Counted from the first letter of the stretch, positions 44,655-54,851 are shown. The stretch is DNA of 64,000 nucleotides from DASTFP01 sp963744345 (GCA_963744345.1 CAVUTD010000006.1:1-64000), one strand, 5' to 3'. The notes: a model not told the origin generated them from the sequence alone. Numbers and translations: made by a program.

Positions 44655-45612
44655 AAGTCGCCTTTTCGGAAGGCTCCTCGAGAAAAAGCTTCCCTGCACG
44701 CCTGCGAGCATGCCAGTTGCCCGGAAGGTTAACTTTGGCCGGCCCGTTCCGGATGTCCAAGAGGGAAAGAACCAGGCTCGTTTCGGCAAAGCCGGGTTCC
44801 GGAACACGCTTGCGACGCAGCCATCGGAGCACGACGCGACGCTGCAAAGCGATCGGAATTTTTCGCAACGCCTCGCAAGAAAGGGTCTGCTCAACCTCCG
44901 GCACCAACGATGTCATCCAGGATTCTTCCTCCCGGAGGATTTCGGCGGTGCGAAGGATCGCAGCTCGAAAAGAAGGACCGACGGCATGTTCAAGGGCGGG
45001 AATGACTCGGGCCCTGATTCGATTGCGCGTATGAGCAAAGGCGGCGTTGGTCGAATCCTCCCGATAGGGGATGTCGTTCTCGGCGACAAATCTCGTGATT
45101 TCACCGCGAGTGATCCCGAGTAGGGGACGAATGATCTCAAGGCCTCCCATGTGCGCAACCGGCCTCATTCCTGCCATCCCCGCTGCCCCTGTCCCACGAA
45201 GGAAATTGAACAGGCAGGTTTCGATTTGATCATCAGCATGATGGGCAAGAAAAATTCTTCTGCAGCGATGTGCCTTCGCGCAACTCTCAAAAAACGCATG
45301 TCGCAATCCTCTCGCCGCCGTCTCAAGTGAAAGCTTTTCCTCTTCGGCGTGAGCCCGGACGTCGGCTTCTCCATATTCGAAGAGATAGTGAAATTTGCTC
45401 GCAATGGTTGACACGAATCGAGAGTCGCGTTCTGCGTCTGCGCCGCGCAATCCGTGGTTAAGGTGACAAAGAAGCAGCTTGCGGTATCCGAGAGCCCGCA
45501 ACGCAAACAGGAGTGCCATGGAATCGCGTCCTCCCGAAACGCCAATAAGGTATTTTTTCTTCGACGAATGAGGGGAGAGCACCAGTCGGAGTTTTGCGAG
45601 CAGTTCAGTCAA
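44626..45612 (-). CDS. tilS: tRNA(Ile)-lysidine synthase
   Basis: A 328-aa N-type ATP pyrophosphatase with the PP-loop SGGRDSM (residues 26-32), LCHLNHGLRGADAERDSRFV and FLAHHADDQIETCLFNFLRG. It changes C34 of the AUA-reading tRNA(Ile) to lysidine. The length fits the shorter TilS forms without a large C-terminal domain. The start lies 8 nt inside the serS 3' end. The 3' end overlaps the photolyase gene. Confidence 0.94.
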   Translation of the reverse strand: MTELLAKLRLVLSPHSSKKKYLIGVSGGRDSMALLFALRALGYRKLLLCHLNHGLRGADAERDSRFVSTIASKFHYLFEYGEADVRAHAEEEKLSLETAARGLRHAFFESCAKAHRCRRIFLAHHADDQIETCLFNFLRGTGAAGMAGMRPVAHMGGLEIIRPLLGITRGEITRFVAENDIPYREDSTNAAFAHTRNRIRARVIPALEHAVGPSFRAAILRTAEILREEESWMTSLVPEVEQTLSCEALRKIPIALQRRVVLRWLRRKRVPEPGFAETSLVLSLLDIRNGPAKVNLPGNWHARRRAGKLFLEEPSEKATFNKRSSDSG

Positions 45613-46873
45613 TCAAGCTTGCTCCGAAGTAGGAGTGCAAAGGTTCGGGCAGTGCGACCGATCCGTCCTCTTGCACCCCCGATTCCAGGAGGGCGACGTA
45701 AAGTCGTGGTAGCGCTGTCCCGGACCCGTTCAATGTATGGCAAAAGTGGTTCTTTCCGTCCTTTCCCTTGAAGCGCAGGTTCATTCTGCGTGCCTGAAAA
45801 TCCCGAAAATTTGAACAGCTTGAGACCTCGAGGAAGCCATTCTGCCCAGGAGACCACACCTCGATGTCATAGGTTTTCGCTGCTCCAAAGCCGAGATCTC
45901 CGGTGCAAAGCTCGATTACGCGATAGTGTAGGCCGAGGATTTGAAGAACCCTTTCTGCCTCTGCCGTGAGACTTTCCAGCTCGTTGCCGGAGCTTTCGGG
46001 AGCGCAAATTTTCACCAGTTCGACCTTGTCGAACTGATGCATGCGGATGAGTCCGCGCGTTCCAACGCCGGCCGCGCCGGCTTCTCGCCGAAAACACGGT
46101 GTATAAGCGACATATCTCAAAGGAAGAACTCCAGGAGCGAGGACCTCCTCACGATGAAAATTCGTTACCGGAACCTCCGCTGTTGGGGTGAGATAAAGCG
46201 AGTCCCGCTCGTCGCGGTACTGTTGTTCCTCAAATTTCGGCAGCTGCGAGGTGCCCACCAGGGCCTCCGGCTTGGTGAGAAACGGAGGGCTGATTTCTGT
46301 GTAGCCATGCTCGCGTGTATGCAGATCGAGCAGAAAATTGATCAAAGCACGTTCCAGGCGCGCGCCTTTGCCTCTGAAACACGCAAATCCGCTCCCGCTC
46401 ATTCTTGCCGCTCGTTCGAAATCTACCAACTCAAGACGCTTCACAATGGAGACGTGATCCTCTGTCGTTCGCGGGAGCGATGGCTCACCCCATGTGCGGA
46501 TAACGGGATTTTGCGAGGAATCGTTTCCGGCCGGAACGCTTTCCTCCGGCAAATTCGGGAGAAGCAGGAGCAGATCTCTTTGTTGCTGTTCGAGGAGCGC
46601 GCTTTGTTCTGAAAGCCTCTGCATCGTGTTCGCACGGGATCTTACTCCCGCTTCGAGCGATGTGGTATCCTGACCCTTGATCCGCAAGGCTCCGATCTGT
46701 TTGCTCAAGCGATTTCGCTCCGCCTGAAGACCTTGAAGTTGCGTTTCTTGCGCACGCCGCTGCGCATCGCTTGCAAGCACCGCATCGATGACATCGCCCA
46801 TCGCCGAACCGCGGGTCGCAAGACGAGCCTTCACAACATTGGGCTGATCGCGAATAAGGCGTATGTCGAGCAT
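45605..46873 (-). CDS. serS: seryl-tRNA synthetase
   Basis: A 422-aa class II synthetase. The N-terminal helical arm (residues about 30-100) binds the tRNA variable arm. The catalytic core has TAEVPVTNFHREEVL, motif 2 PCFRREAGAAGVGTRGLIRM and motif 3 ALPRLYVALLESGVQEDGSV, with EVSSCSNFRDFQARRMNLRF before it. It forms a tight pair with tilS (8-nt overlap) and is divergent from the DnaJ-like gene, with 115 bp between starts. Confidence 0.96.
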   Translation of the reverse strand: MLDIRLIRDQPNVVKARLATRGSAMGDVIDAVLASDAQRRAQETQLQGLQAERNRLSKQIGALRIKGQDTTSLEAGVRSRANTMQRLSEQSALLEQQQRDLLLLLPNLPEESVPAGNDSSQNPVIRTWGEPSLPRTTEDHVSIVKRLELVDFERAARMSGSGFACFRGKGARLERALINFLLDLHTREHGYTEISPPFLTKPEALVGTSQLPKFEEQQYRDERDSLYLTPTAEVPVTNFHREEVLAPGVLPLRYVAYTPCFRREAGAAGVGTRGLIRMHQFDKVELVKICAPESSGNELESLTAEAERVLQILGLHYRVIELCTGDLGFGAAKTYDIEVWSPGQNGFLEVSSCSNFRDFQARRMNLRFKGKDGKNHFCHTLNGSGTALPRLYVALLESGVQEDGSVALPEPLHSYFGASLID

Positions 46874-46988
46874 AGTGCTAAGGTGGCCTAGACATGGTTA
46901 ACAACATTTACATGATGAACAAGAGTGTCAGTGTCGTAAATTAGCGCCCTCGATTTCTACTGTCCCTTTCCAATTGCCTGCACGTTCT

Positions 46989-47936
46989 ATGCCCGTCCAA
47001 TTTCGCGACTACTATGAGACCTTGGGTGTGTCCAAGACCGCTACCCAGGATGAAATCAAGAGCGCCTTTCGAAAACTTGCGCGCAAGTACCACCCAGACA
47101 CTGCTACCGACAAGAAATCGGCAGAGGAAAAGTTCAAGGAAATCAATGAGGCGTATGAAGTCTTGAGTGATCCAGAGAAGAGAAAAAAGTATGATGCCTA
47201 TGGGGCCAATTGGCAGCAGGGTGGATTTCACCCTCCACCAGGAGGCGGTGGTGTGTACGAGGGGTTTCCGGGCGGTCGCGATCAAGGCGGCGTCGAGTTT
47301 CACTTCGGCGGAACTGGGTTCAGTGACTTCTTCGAACAGCTTTTTGGAGCGCGCAGTCGAGGCGCGCGGGGATTTGGCGGGTATGATTTCGAGGAGGCGC
47401 CGTTGCAGGGTCAGGATGTCGAAGCGGATATTCTCGTGGCGCTCGAAGAGGCACTCCGTGGTTCCACCCGGCAGATTTCTTTTCGCCGCGGAGCATCCGG
47501 AAAACCTCAGACATACACCGTGAAAATTCCCAGAGGTGTTCGCGAAGGACAGCGCATCCGTCTTGCCGGACTGGGCGAAAAAGGCGGAAGAGGTGGTCAG
47601 GCAGGCGACCTCTACTTGAGAATCAAATTTGAAAAGCATCCAGATTTCGAAATTCGAGGCAGTGACCTCTATTACGATCTGGAAATTCCAGTCTCAAAGG
47701 CGGTGTTGGGCGGAGAAGTCGAAATCTCGACCGTGGATGGGCGGGCAAAGCTGCGCGTACCCGTTTGCGCGCAGAATGGGCAGAAATTCCGATTATCTGG
47801 TCGGGGCCTTCCGCGCAAAGAAGGAGGCCGAGGAGATTTCTATGCTGTCCTTCACCCGCTCCTTCCTCGTGGGCTCACGAGCCGTGAGCGCGAACTTTGG
47901 GGGGAGATTGCCGCTTTACAGGAAGGGCGCTCCTAA
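46989..47936 (+). CDS. DnaJ C-terminal domain protein, CbpA-like
   Basis: A 315-aa co-chaperone. The J domain (residues 7-70) contains HPD at 35-37; a Gly/Phe-rich linker follows (GGFHPPPGGG, FGGTGFSDFFEQLFG); residues about 150-310 form the two client-binding beta domains (QTYTVKIPRGVREGQRIRLA, VLGGEVEISTVDGRAKLRVP). The four-Cys zinc domain of DnaJ is absent, which defines CbpA (type II) proteins. The ATG at 46989 is used; an upstream TTG frame adds five residues. Its stop overlaps the convergent 653-aa gene by 4 nt. Confidence 0.9.
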   Translation: MPVQFRDYYETLGVSKTATQDEIKSAFRKLARKYHPDTATDKKSAEEKFKEINEAYEVLSDPEKRKKYDAYGANWQQGGFHPPPGGGGVYEGFPGGRDQGGVEFHFGGTGFSDFFEQLFGARSRGARGFGGYDFEEAPLQGQDVEADILVALEEALRGSTRQISFRRGASGKPQTYTVKIPRGVREGQRIRLAGLGEKGGRGGQAGDLYLRIKFEKHPDFEIRGSDLYYDLEIPVSKAVLGGEVEISTVDGRAKLRVPVCAQNGQKFRLSGRGLPRKEGGRGDFYAVLHPLLPRGLTSRERELWGEIAALQEGRS

Positions 47937-49894
47937 CTTGCGTCTGGAAGGATTTGTTTGGTGAGACGTTCGACCCCTTGTCGGGCGAAGTCACTCGCAG
48001 GATATTCATTCTGCGCCTTGAGAAACCAGGCCAGACTGGAGCCAGCCTGATCTTTCTGCTCAAGTTCTTCCGCCTGCCGAATTGCCTGCACGAAATCGGC
48101 CGCTTTTGTGGTGAGGTTGGCGCGAACTTGGTTCAACTTGCTGTCCTCGGGAAAGTTGCGAAACGCCTTTTCGGCGCTCTCCCAGGCGCCGGCATAATCC
48201 CCGCGCTTTTCGATTTCCTGCGCTTGAATAATAGAAGTTTCAATAACTTGCATGTTTTCGAGCACCTTGCGGAGTTGCTCCTGTTTTTCGGGATACATTG
48301 CCGTAGCCGCGATAAATCGCATCCGATCATCCACAATCTGCCGATGGTTTTTTTGGCTTAGGAGCTGGTCGAAGTCGACGAGAGCTCGAGATTGGACGTC
48401 GGCTTGGGAAAAGATCATTTGCGAAACTTCTGTCAGAGCAGGATTGCGGGGCCAGATCTCGGTCGCCGCTTTCAACTCAGCCTCGAGAGTTGCCTTGTCC
48501 CCGCTCACTGCGGCATTGCGAGCTTTTGCAAGATGCATCGCAGAGATCTGCTTGGCCGTCTCGATCGCAGCCATGGCTTTGGAAACGTCAAAGTCCTTGG
48601 CGCTGGTGCTCAATTCCGAAACCAGCTTTTCCGCAAGTGCGAAATCCTTGACCTCGATGGCGCTGGCGAGCTGGTTGGATTTGTGAACGAAAGCGAGAGC
48701 TCTCCGCTTATCCTCACGATCGAGGGTACGCACGTCGGGCAGGTATTCGCCAATCATGAAAGTCTCGGCGAGCCGCTTGGAAGCACTTTGTAGCTCACTC
48801 TTCTCGAGCAGAAACTTGAAAGCTTGCACGCCTTCGTGCACGTCGCGCAGGATTTCATTCGCAAGTGAATCGATTGTTCCCATCGTAGGAGGCAGGCCGC
48901 TCGTCTTGGAAAAGAGGTTCTTGGCGTCTTCGCCTACGCGAAGCTGGCTGTCGCCGTCCGCGAAAATGCTGCGATAGAACCGCGTGCCAATGAGCGCATG
49001 TTGGAAGCGTCTTTGCAGGAAGTGCTGAACGATGAGGGATTGAAACTCGATTTTGACTTGGAGCTCGGCGACCTCGCGTTTGAGTTGATTGGCTCTGATC
49101 AGCGCAGTGACCTCACCAAGCCTGGTGAGGATCGGCTGCATTTGCATTTCCCGACTAAATTGCTGCTGCTGCCGTACTTGTTCAGTAGCAGCTCCTTCTT
49201 TCGATTTTCCGGAAGCGCCGCCGCCGCCCTCGAGTTTGGTACCTTCCGCTGTCAAACGGGCATTCCATTCAAGGCGTTTTCTCTCGTCCTCCAAGGCCTT
49301 ACTGGCGGCATTGAGCCGGTCATTGTTTTTGCGGGCGAGCCAGGCTGAGTACACTTGGTTGGCAATGGAATCGCACAACTTGGCGTCCTGCTGATATCGT
49401 GAGGCTCTTGCCAGGAGCTGAAATGCCTCGTCTGTTGAGCGAGGCGTAATCCTTCCTGGAGAAAGTTTGTCCATGATTTGCTGAAGGAGCGCCTGGTAAT
49501 CGGTTTCGGGGGGGGTGGTTGCCGGTGGAGCATTCAAGTACTTTTCGAACCGAGCCTCGAAAAGGGCGTTGTTGGAGATGTTCCAACTCTTGCCATCCCA
49601 GGTGGTGATGTTGCTGCCCGGATCGAAGAAGGGTACATCCTTCCCAAGGAAAGTGGAGTTCCCTGCGTTGGCGCCGTTTTGAGGGGCTTGATTAGCGGGG
49701 GCATTCGGCGCGGGCGCGGGTTGCGTGGCGGGCGCCGGTTGGGGCGCGGGTTGGGATGGTGGCGGTGCGGCTTGAGGCGCATTCTGTCCCGGAGACTGCG
49801 GAGCCTGAGGCACATTTTGAAAATCCGGGGAGACATGCCCCTGGGCAGCAGCGAGAGCTGCGGTGGCTAGCAAGATCACCAGTACGCGCATCAT
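47933..49894 (-). CDS. secreted Pro/Gln/Ala-rich helical protein of unknown function
   Basis: A 653-aa protein. A signal peptide (MMRVLVILLATAALAAAQG) precedes a low-complexity linker of Pro, Gln and Ala (residues about 28-75), then FFDPGSNITTWDGKSWNISN. The rest is largely alpha-helical with TPR-like stretches (for example ADFVQAIRQAEELEQKDQAG near the C-terminus). No known enzyme motif is visible. It follows a 132-aa anchored protein with a 4-nt overlap, so they probably work together at the envelope. The protein appears lineage-specific. Confidence 0.72.
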   Translation of the reverse strand: MMRVLVILLATAALAAAQGHVSPDFQNVPQAPQSPGQNAPQAAPPPSQPAPQPAPATQPAPAPNAPANQAPQNGANAGNSTFLGKDVPFFDPGSNITTWDGKSWNISNNALFEARFEKYLNAPPATTPPETDYQALLQQIMDKLSPGRITPRSTDEAFQLLARASRYQQDAKLCDSIANQVYSAWLARKNNDRLNAASKALEDERKRLEWNARLTAEGTKLEGGGGASGKSKEGAATEQVRQQQQFSREMQMQPILTRLGEVTALIRANQLKREVAELQVKIEFQSLIVQHFLQRRFQHALIGTRFYRSIFADGDSQLRVGEDAKNLFSKTSGLPPTMGTIDSLANEILRDVHEGVQAFKFLLEKSELQSASKRLAETFMIGEYLPDVRTLDREDKRRALAFVHKSNQLASAIEVKDFALAEKLVSELSTSAKDFDVSKAMAAIETAKQISAMHLAKARNAAVSGDKATLEAELKAATEIWPRNPALTEVSQMIFSQADVQSRALVDFDQLLSQKNHRQIVDDRMRFIAATAMYPEKQEQLRKVLENMQVIETSIIQAQEIEKRGDYAGAWESAEKAFRNFPEDSKLNQVRANLTTKAADFVQAIRQAEELEQKDQAGSSLAWFLKAQNEYPASDFARQGVERLTKQILPDAS

Positions 49895-50289
49895 GATTTT
49901 GTCATATCCTTCGTCCTCAATATACCCTTGTCATCGACTTCGAGCAGAAAAATAAAGCGTTGGCCTTTTTGGATATTGATGTGGTTAAAATTGGTCGTCA
50001 CAAGCACTGGCACGATATCGTCGCCCTTGTCCACCCTGATGGCAACAAGACGTCCTTTGCTCGCCGACCACGCGAGCGAATTGACGACCTCACCTTCGAT
50101 CTTATATACGTTTCCGCGAAGACTATTTGCATTTTCCAAATAGGTGCGCACATCCAGAGCCGAGACAGTGCGGAACGGCTCCGAGGTTGCGGTGACAAAA
50201 AGCCTCGAGCCGATAAAGGCGGCTAGCATCAACAAAAACGCAGTGGTGATCCCCACGTACAGTCGAGAACTCTTGCCGCGTCGTGCCAC
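49891..50289 (-). CDS. membrane-anchored protein of unknown function
   Basis: A 132-aa protein with one N-terminal hydrophobic anchor (YVGITTAFLLMLAAFIGSRL) and a soluble part with VYKIEGEVVNSLAWSASKG, LVAIRVDKGDDIVPVLVTTN and KGQRFIFLLEVDDKGILRTK. The strand pattern resembles a small OB-like barrel, but I do not recognise a named family. Its 3' end overlaps the secreted 653-aa gene by 4 nt. Confidence 0.6.
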   Translation of the reverse strand: MARRGKSSRLYVGITTAFLLMLAAFIGSRLFVTATSEPFRTVSALDVRTYLENANSLRGNVYKIEGEVVNSLAWSASKGRLVAIRVDKGDDIVPVLVTTNFNHINIQKGQRFIFLLEVDDKGILRTKDMTKS

Positions 50290-50378
50290 ACTTCTGCTTA
50301 CCGCCGCAGCGAGCCGACATCAATCGGAAAACTCGACGTTAAACTCTCAAACCGTATCTGCGAGCTATCGAAGCGTCT

Positions 50379-50732
50379 CTACGGTCCCGCGACTTCGTAG
50401 CTAAGTTCCTCGAAATGTCGTCTTACCTTTTCCGCTTGATCGCCCTGAAGCTCAATCTCTCGGTTTTGGACGCAGCCTCCGCATCCGAGCGCTTTGCGAG
50501 CGTTCCGCGAAAGCTTCTCAATTTCACTCAAAGAGAGATGGAGGGGAAGTTGGCTGACGACGATCACCGTTTTTCCCGCGCGGCGTGAGCTCTCCCGCCG
50601 CAGCACGATCCGTGCCTTCCTCAACGGTGCAGGTAACGGGTCGGACCCAGCAGGCAAACCTTCCTTGCTAAGCGTGAGAAACGGAGATTGCAAAGGCTGC
50701 TGCGGAGCAGAGATCGGCAGTCTCTTATTCAT
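50379..50732 (-). CDS. translation initiation factor SUI1/YciH family protein
   Basis: A 117-aa protein. After a variable N-terminus (about 35 residues) comes the SUI1/eIF1-like domain: KARIVLRRESSRRAGKTVIV, LPLHLSLSEIEKLSRNARKA, LGCGGCVQNREIELQGDQAE and KVRRHFEEL. The GCGG turn and ELQGDQ strand are characteristic. Bacterial YciH proteins may affect initiation fidelity, but their role is not settled. It lies downstream of typA on the same strand, 77 nt away. Confidence 0.88.
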   Translation of the reverse strand: MNKRLPISAPQQPLQSPFLTLSKEGLPAGSDPLPAPLRKARIVLRRESSRRAGKTVIVVSQLPLHLSLSEIEKLSRNARKALGCGGCVQNREIELQGDQAEKVRRHFEELSYEVAGP

Positions 50733-50809
50733 GGAGGCACATCTGGCTGCAGATTTGCTTACGACTCCAAAGGCCTGTCGAAAACTTCAAGTTCCATGTG
50801 GGAAGCTAA

Positions 50810-52621
50810 CTACGCCGTCCTTGTGGCGAAACGCTTGCGAGCGGTGGCATCGAGAATTTTCTTTCGCAAGCGCAGAGATTTCGGTGTGGCTTCAACGTAT
50901 TCGTCGGGGGCAATAAATTCCAGCGCGCGCTCAAGGCCCATGATAACGGGAGAGACGAGGGAAATGCCTTTGCCCTCCCCCTGGCTCCGCATATTGGTAA
51001 GTTTCTTGGCCTTGCAAGGATTCACGGGCATGTCGTCGGGACGAGCATTTTCGCCGACGATCATGCCGGTGTAAATTTCTTGCTGAGGTCCGATAAAGAG
51101 ACGGCCGCGCTCCTGGATGGAATCGAGGGCGTAAGCCATGCTGGTTCCGCTTTCCATTGAGACAAGCACGCCTCTACTTCGGGTGGGAATATCGCCCTTA
51201 TAGGGCCCATAGTTTTTGAAGAGGTGACTGGCGATTCCCTCCCCTTTCGTGATGTTAACAAGATCAGTTTCAAAGCCGATGAACCCGCGGGTCGGTATAA
51301 CCGCTTCCACGAGCGCGTTCTGCGGAGTGTGCTGGATGTTGACGATCTCAGCTTTCCGGCTGGCCAGTGACTGAAGGATGTCGCCAAGACTTTCGGGGCG
51401 CATTTCCACGTAAAGGGTCTCAAGCGGCTCGAGCAGCGAGCCATCGGCAGCGCGTTTAAAGATAACTTCCGGCCGGGAAACGAGGACCTCAAAGCCTTCT
51501 CGGCGCATCTGTTCGATGAGGATCGCGATCTGCATTTCGCCGCGGGCTTGCACTTCGAAATGGCCCGCGATCTCAGTTTCCGCAACTTGAAGGGACACGT
51601 TGGTCCGCGTTTCACGAATGAGCCGCTCTTTAATCTGGCGCGCGGTAAGCAGCCTACCCTCTCGTCCGGCAAGCGGCGAATCGTTTACACAGATCTTCAT
51701 GGTGATCGTTGGGGGATCAATCTGCACAAACGAAAGCGCCTCGTGCTCCTCACTATCGGTAATCGTCTCGCCGATAAAAACGTCCTCGAAGCCCCCAATC
51801 CCAACGATGTCTCCTTCCGTAGCACTCTGCACCTGAATTTTCTCCAGACCCTCGTGGCTAAAAATAGCGGTGACATTCGCACGGGTTTTCCTGTCGGCGC
51901 TGTGGAGGCAAACGACGCTCTGTCCGAGTTCGACCTGGCCGCTGGCGATGCGTCCGTAGGCAATCCGACCCAGATAGTCGCTGTAATCGAGATTAGAGAC
52001 GAGGAACCGAAGATAACCTGCGTCCGACTTTTGAGGCGCAGGGACGTGTGCGACGATGGCCTCGAAGAGGGGAAGCATGGTGTCGCTGGGATCATCAAGT
52101 TCCCGCTTGGCAAATCCCTGCTTCGCACTGGCATAGAGATGGGGGAAATCGAGTTGCTCATCCGTGGCTTTCAATTCCAGGAAGAGCTCGAAAATCATAT
52201 CGAGCACCTTGTGTGGCCGAGCATTTTCCCGATCGATCTTGTTGATGATGACGATGGGTTTGAGGTTGTTTTCCATCGCCTTGCGCAGGACAAATTTCGT
52301 CTGCGCTTGCGGTCCATCGTGAGCGTCTACGACGAGAAGAACGCCATCCACCATCTTCATGATGCGTTCGACCTCGCCTCCGAAATCGGCATGTCCCGGC
52401 GTATCCACGACATTGATGCGGTATCCATTCCAGCGAAAAGCCGCGTTCTTGGCGCGGATTGTGATTCCCTTTTCTCGTTCAAGATCCATGGAATCCATCA
52501 CGCGCTCATCCACTTTCTGGTTGGCGCGGAAAGTTCCTGATTGCTTGAGAAGTTCGTCGACCAGCGTGGTTTTACCATGGTCGACGTGTGCGATAATGGC
52601 GATGTTCCGGATCTCTTGCAT
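50810..52621 (-). CDS. typA: translational GTPase TypA (BipA)
   Basis: A 603-aa GTPase: G1 AHVDHGKTTL (11-20), G3 DTPGHADFGGEVERI, G4 NKIDRENARP, EF-Tu-like domain 2, and C-terminal domains with RETRTNVSLQVAETEIAG, FEVLVSRPEVIFKRAADGSL and EPLETLYVEMRPESLGDILQ. The length is normal. BipA binds 70S ribosomes and assists 50S assembly at low temperature and under stress. The ATG at 52621 is at the usual position before QEIRNIAIIAHVDHGK. The 217-bp region upstream (52622-52837) shows no gene. Confidence 0.96.
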   Translation of the reverse strand: MQEIRNIAIIAHVDHGKTTLVDELLKQSGTFRANQKVDERVMDSMDLEREKGITIRAKNAAFRWNGYRINVVDTPGHADFGGEVERIMKMVDGVLLVVDAHDGPQAQTKFVLRKAMENNLKPIVIINKIDRENARPHKVLDMIFELFLELKATDEQLDFPHLYASAKQGFAKRELDDPSDTMLPLFEAIVAHVPAPQKSDAGYLRFLVSNLDYSDYLGRIAYGRIASGQVELGQSVVCLHSADRKTRANVTAIFSHEGLEKIQVQSATEGDIVGIGGFEDVFIGETITDSEEHEALSFVQIDPPTITMKICVNDSPLAGREGRLLTARQIKERLIRETRTNVSLQVAETEIAGHFEVQARGEMQIAILIEQMRREGFEVLVSRPEVIFKRAADGSLLEPLETLYVEMRPESLGDILQSLASRKAEIVNIQHTPQNALVEAVIPTRGFIGFETDLVNITKGEGIASHLFKNYGPYKGDIPTRSRGVLVSMESGTSMAYALDSIQERGRLFIGPQQEIYTGMIVGENARPDDMPVNPCKAKKLTNMRSQGEGKGISLVSPVIMGLERALEFIAPDEYVEATPKSLRLRKKILDATARKRFATRTA

Positions 52622-52837
52622 GGCACCTGCTCAAAGCGCAGCGGGCCGAGGACTATGAAGCCGGCTCAGCGACGTGTCAATCGGCGCTCCTCAAGCCGGG
52701 ACGTGAGACCAAGAGCCTGTTCGGCACTTCTCGACAGCCTACAACCGACCGCCGTTACAGCCTGAGTCGCACATGGAGCGAACACCAGCCCTGCTGGTGA
52801 GCCTTCGGCCTCGTCGGCGAACCGCCCGACAGTTCTC

Positions 52838-53272
52838 TCAAAAAGACTCTAGCGAAATCCGGGATTCTGCGAGCGCTTCGACCAGCACGCTTTCCCCCAG
52901 GCCGAAATTTTCGCTCTCGCAATCCGTCAACACGATATCCCGCCCGCCGTGATTGAGAGTAATCCAAATTTTCCCAGTGCGGCAGGAAATCCTGCCCCCG
53001 TCCGCCAGGTACACTCGCTGAAGAGATCCTTTGGAAAGTTGGCGTGGGCCAAGGCAAGAAGTCAGACGCCATTGGGTCTGAGCACGCAGCACGCGCCCAA
53101 TCGTCCCCACAATCTTCCGTAGCCAACCGCGGCTTTCGCGCTCAAGGGCAACCTGAGCGGCCAACCCGGGATCGGGGGCAAACTGCGTCTTGTCGAAACG
53201 AGCCACAAGACCACTGTAGTTGCTGAAGACGCTCAACGATCTTCGAGTATGAAAGAGAACCAACTGTTGCAT
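52838..53272 (-). CDS. DUF2917-like protein
   Basis: A 144-aa protein starting MQQLVLFHTRRSLSVFSNYS. The C-terminal half carries the DUF2917 pattern: VYLADGGRISCRTGKIWITL, followed by NHGGRDIVLTD and FGLGESVLVEALAESRISL. The fold is a small beta-barrel of unknown function. An ATG at 53272 is used, since the 24 residues upstream of it overlap the divergent regulator region and look unrelated. It is divergent from the MocR-type regulator gene, a pairing that may be functional. Confidence 0.65.
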   Translation of the reverse strand: MQQLVLFHTRRSLSVFSNYSGLVARFDKTQFAPDPGLAAQVALERESRGWLRKIVGTIGRVLRAQTQWRLTSCLGPRQLSKGSLQRVYLADGGRISCRTGKIWITLNHGGRDIVLTDCESENFGLGESVLVEALAESRISLESF

Positions 53273-53421
53273 GGAGCGACTTTGCCATCGAGAAAAAAGA
53301 ATAACAGATGCACCGAACAATGTTTTTGACCTGTACAGAATCAAGTCCGGACGAGCTGTTCAGGTTGCTGCGCAGGGCAACTGTGTATAGCATTCTGAGA
53401 ACCTTGTGCTACTCTGTGCAG

Positions 53422-54851
53422 GTGCAAGCCATTGATCAAAGACCTCTTTACCTCCAGGTTGCGGACAGCGTAGCCGATTTAATTACGGCTGGCAGCCTGA
53501 GAGCGGGGGATCGCGTGCCCTCGGTGCGCCGCCTCAGTGAGCAACAAAACGTGAGCATTCCCACGGTGTTGCAGGCGTACATGGTCCTCGAGAATCGACG
53601 GATGATAGAAGCAAGGCCGAAGGCGGGTTTCTTCGTGAAGCCTCTTCTTGCCCAGTCATTAGCTGAACCAGCGGTACTGGGAAAAACTTCTGCGGCGCCA
53701 TGGTCCGAGTTTCATCCTTCCACACCGATCGTCCGAGATCTTGTCGATGCTCATCTCGTGCCGCTTGGCGGGGCGATTCCGAGTCCCGAACTCCTCCCGG
53801 GAGCGAAGCTGGCCAGGATCGTAGGGTACTCTGGCGCGGGAGCATACCGCGGAGACGATCAGCTACGATCCCGTGCCGGGTTCGCTCACGGCGCGCCGGG
53901 AAATTAGCCGGCGGTCTCTGGATTGGGGGTGCCACCTGAGCAGTGAGCAATTTGTGATCGTAAACGGTGCGACCGAAGCCGTGAACCTTGCTCTACGAGC
54001 CGTAACCAAGCCAGGAGACACGGTTCTCATTGAGTCTCCCACGTACTACGGCCTTGTGCATATCGTGAACCAGCTCGGACTTCGGGCAGTCGCTGTTCCC
54101 GCATCGGCTCGCGAGGGCTTGAGCCTGGACGAAACAGAGCGCGCCTTGATGCGGCACAAAATTGCCGCCATCGCGGTTATTCCCAACTTCAACAATCCCT
54201 TGGGCAGCATCATGCCGGAGGAAAACAGGCTTGCTCTGCTCCAGCTCGCGGGCAAGGTACAGGATCCCTATCATTGAAGACGATGTTTACGGTGACCTTC
54301 AACATGAAGGTGCCCGGCCTCGGTGCCTCAAAGCATTCGACAGGGATGGGTTCGTTCTGCTCTGTGGTTCGTTCTCAAAGACGCTCGCGCCAGGCTATCG
54401 CGTCGGCTATATAGCACCGGGTCTTTTCTACGACAAGGTTGTTCACTTGAAAACCGCCACGAATTGGGGCAGCGCGACTCTAACATCTTTGGCCATTGCA
54501 GAATTTCTCCGGAATGGAGGATATGATCATCATTTGCGAAGGATCCGGCGGACCTATCGCGATCAAGTGCAGAAGATGCGCGAGGCCATTGCCGCGGCGT
54601 TTCCTGAGCCCGTCAAGATCAGCAATCCTCGGGGAGGTTTTGTCCTCTGGGTGGAACTCCCTCCCAAGGTCAATGCCATGGAGCTCTTCTCTGAGGCCCG
54701 CAAAGCGGGAATCAGCATCGCTCCGGGGCCCATATTTTCTCCCCGCGGCGATTTTCACAACTATATCCGTCTTAGCTGCGGCTTTCCATGGAACAACAAG
54801 ATCGAACGGGCGATTGCCGTTCTCGGTCGACTTGTTTCACGGTTGTCCTGA
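53422..54851 (+). pseudogene. MocR-type GntR/PLP aminotransferase-like regulator, two frameshifts
   Basis: The N-terminal GntR winged helix has RPLYLQVADSVADLITAGSL, DRVPSVRRLSEQQNVSIPTV and LQAYMVLENRRMIEARPKAG. A shift near 53835 leads to the aminotransferase domain (FVIVNGATEAVNLALRAVTK, ESPTYYGLVHIV, NFNNPLGSIMPEENR). A shift near 54262 leads to PIIEDDVYGDLQHEG and the PLP-lysine motif LLCGSFSKTLAPGYRVGYIA, ending near RLVSRLS. The class is the PLP-binding transcription factors. GTG at 53422 is the favoured start; an in-frame frame open from 53308 adds unlike sequence. Confidence 0.8.

Noticed and set aside
51548..52540. 330-codon frame antisense to typA
   Set aside because: typA is unambiguous; this is a GC-driven shadow frame.
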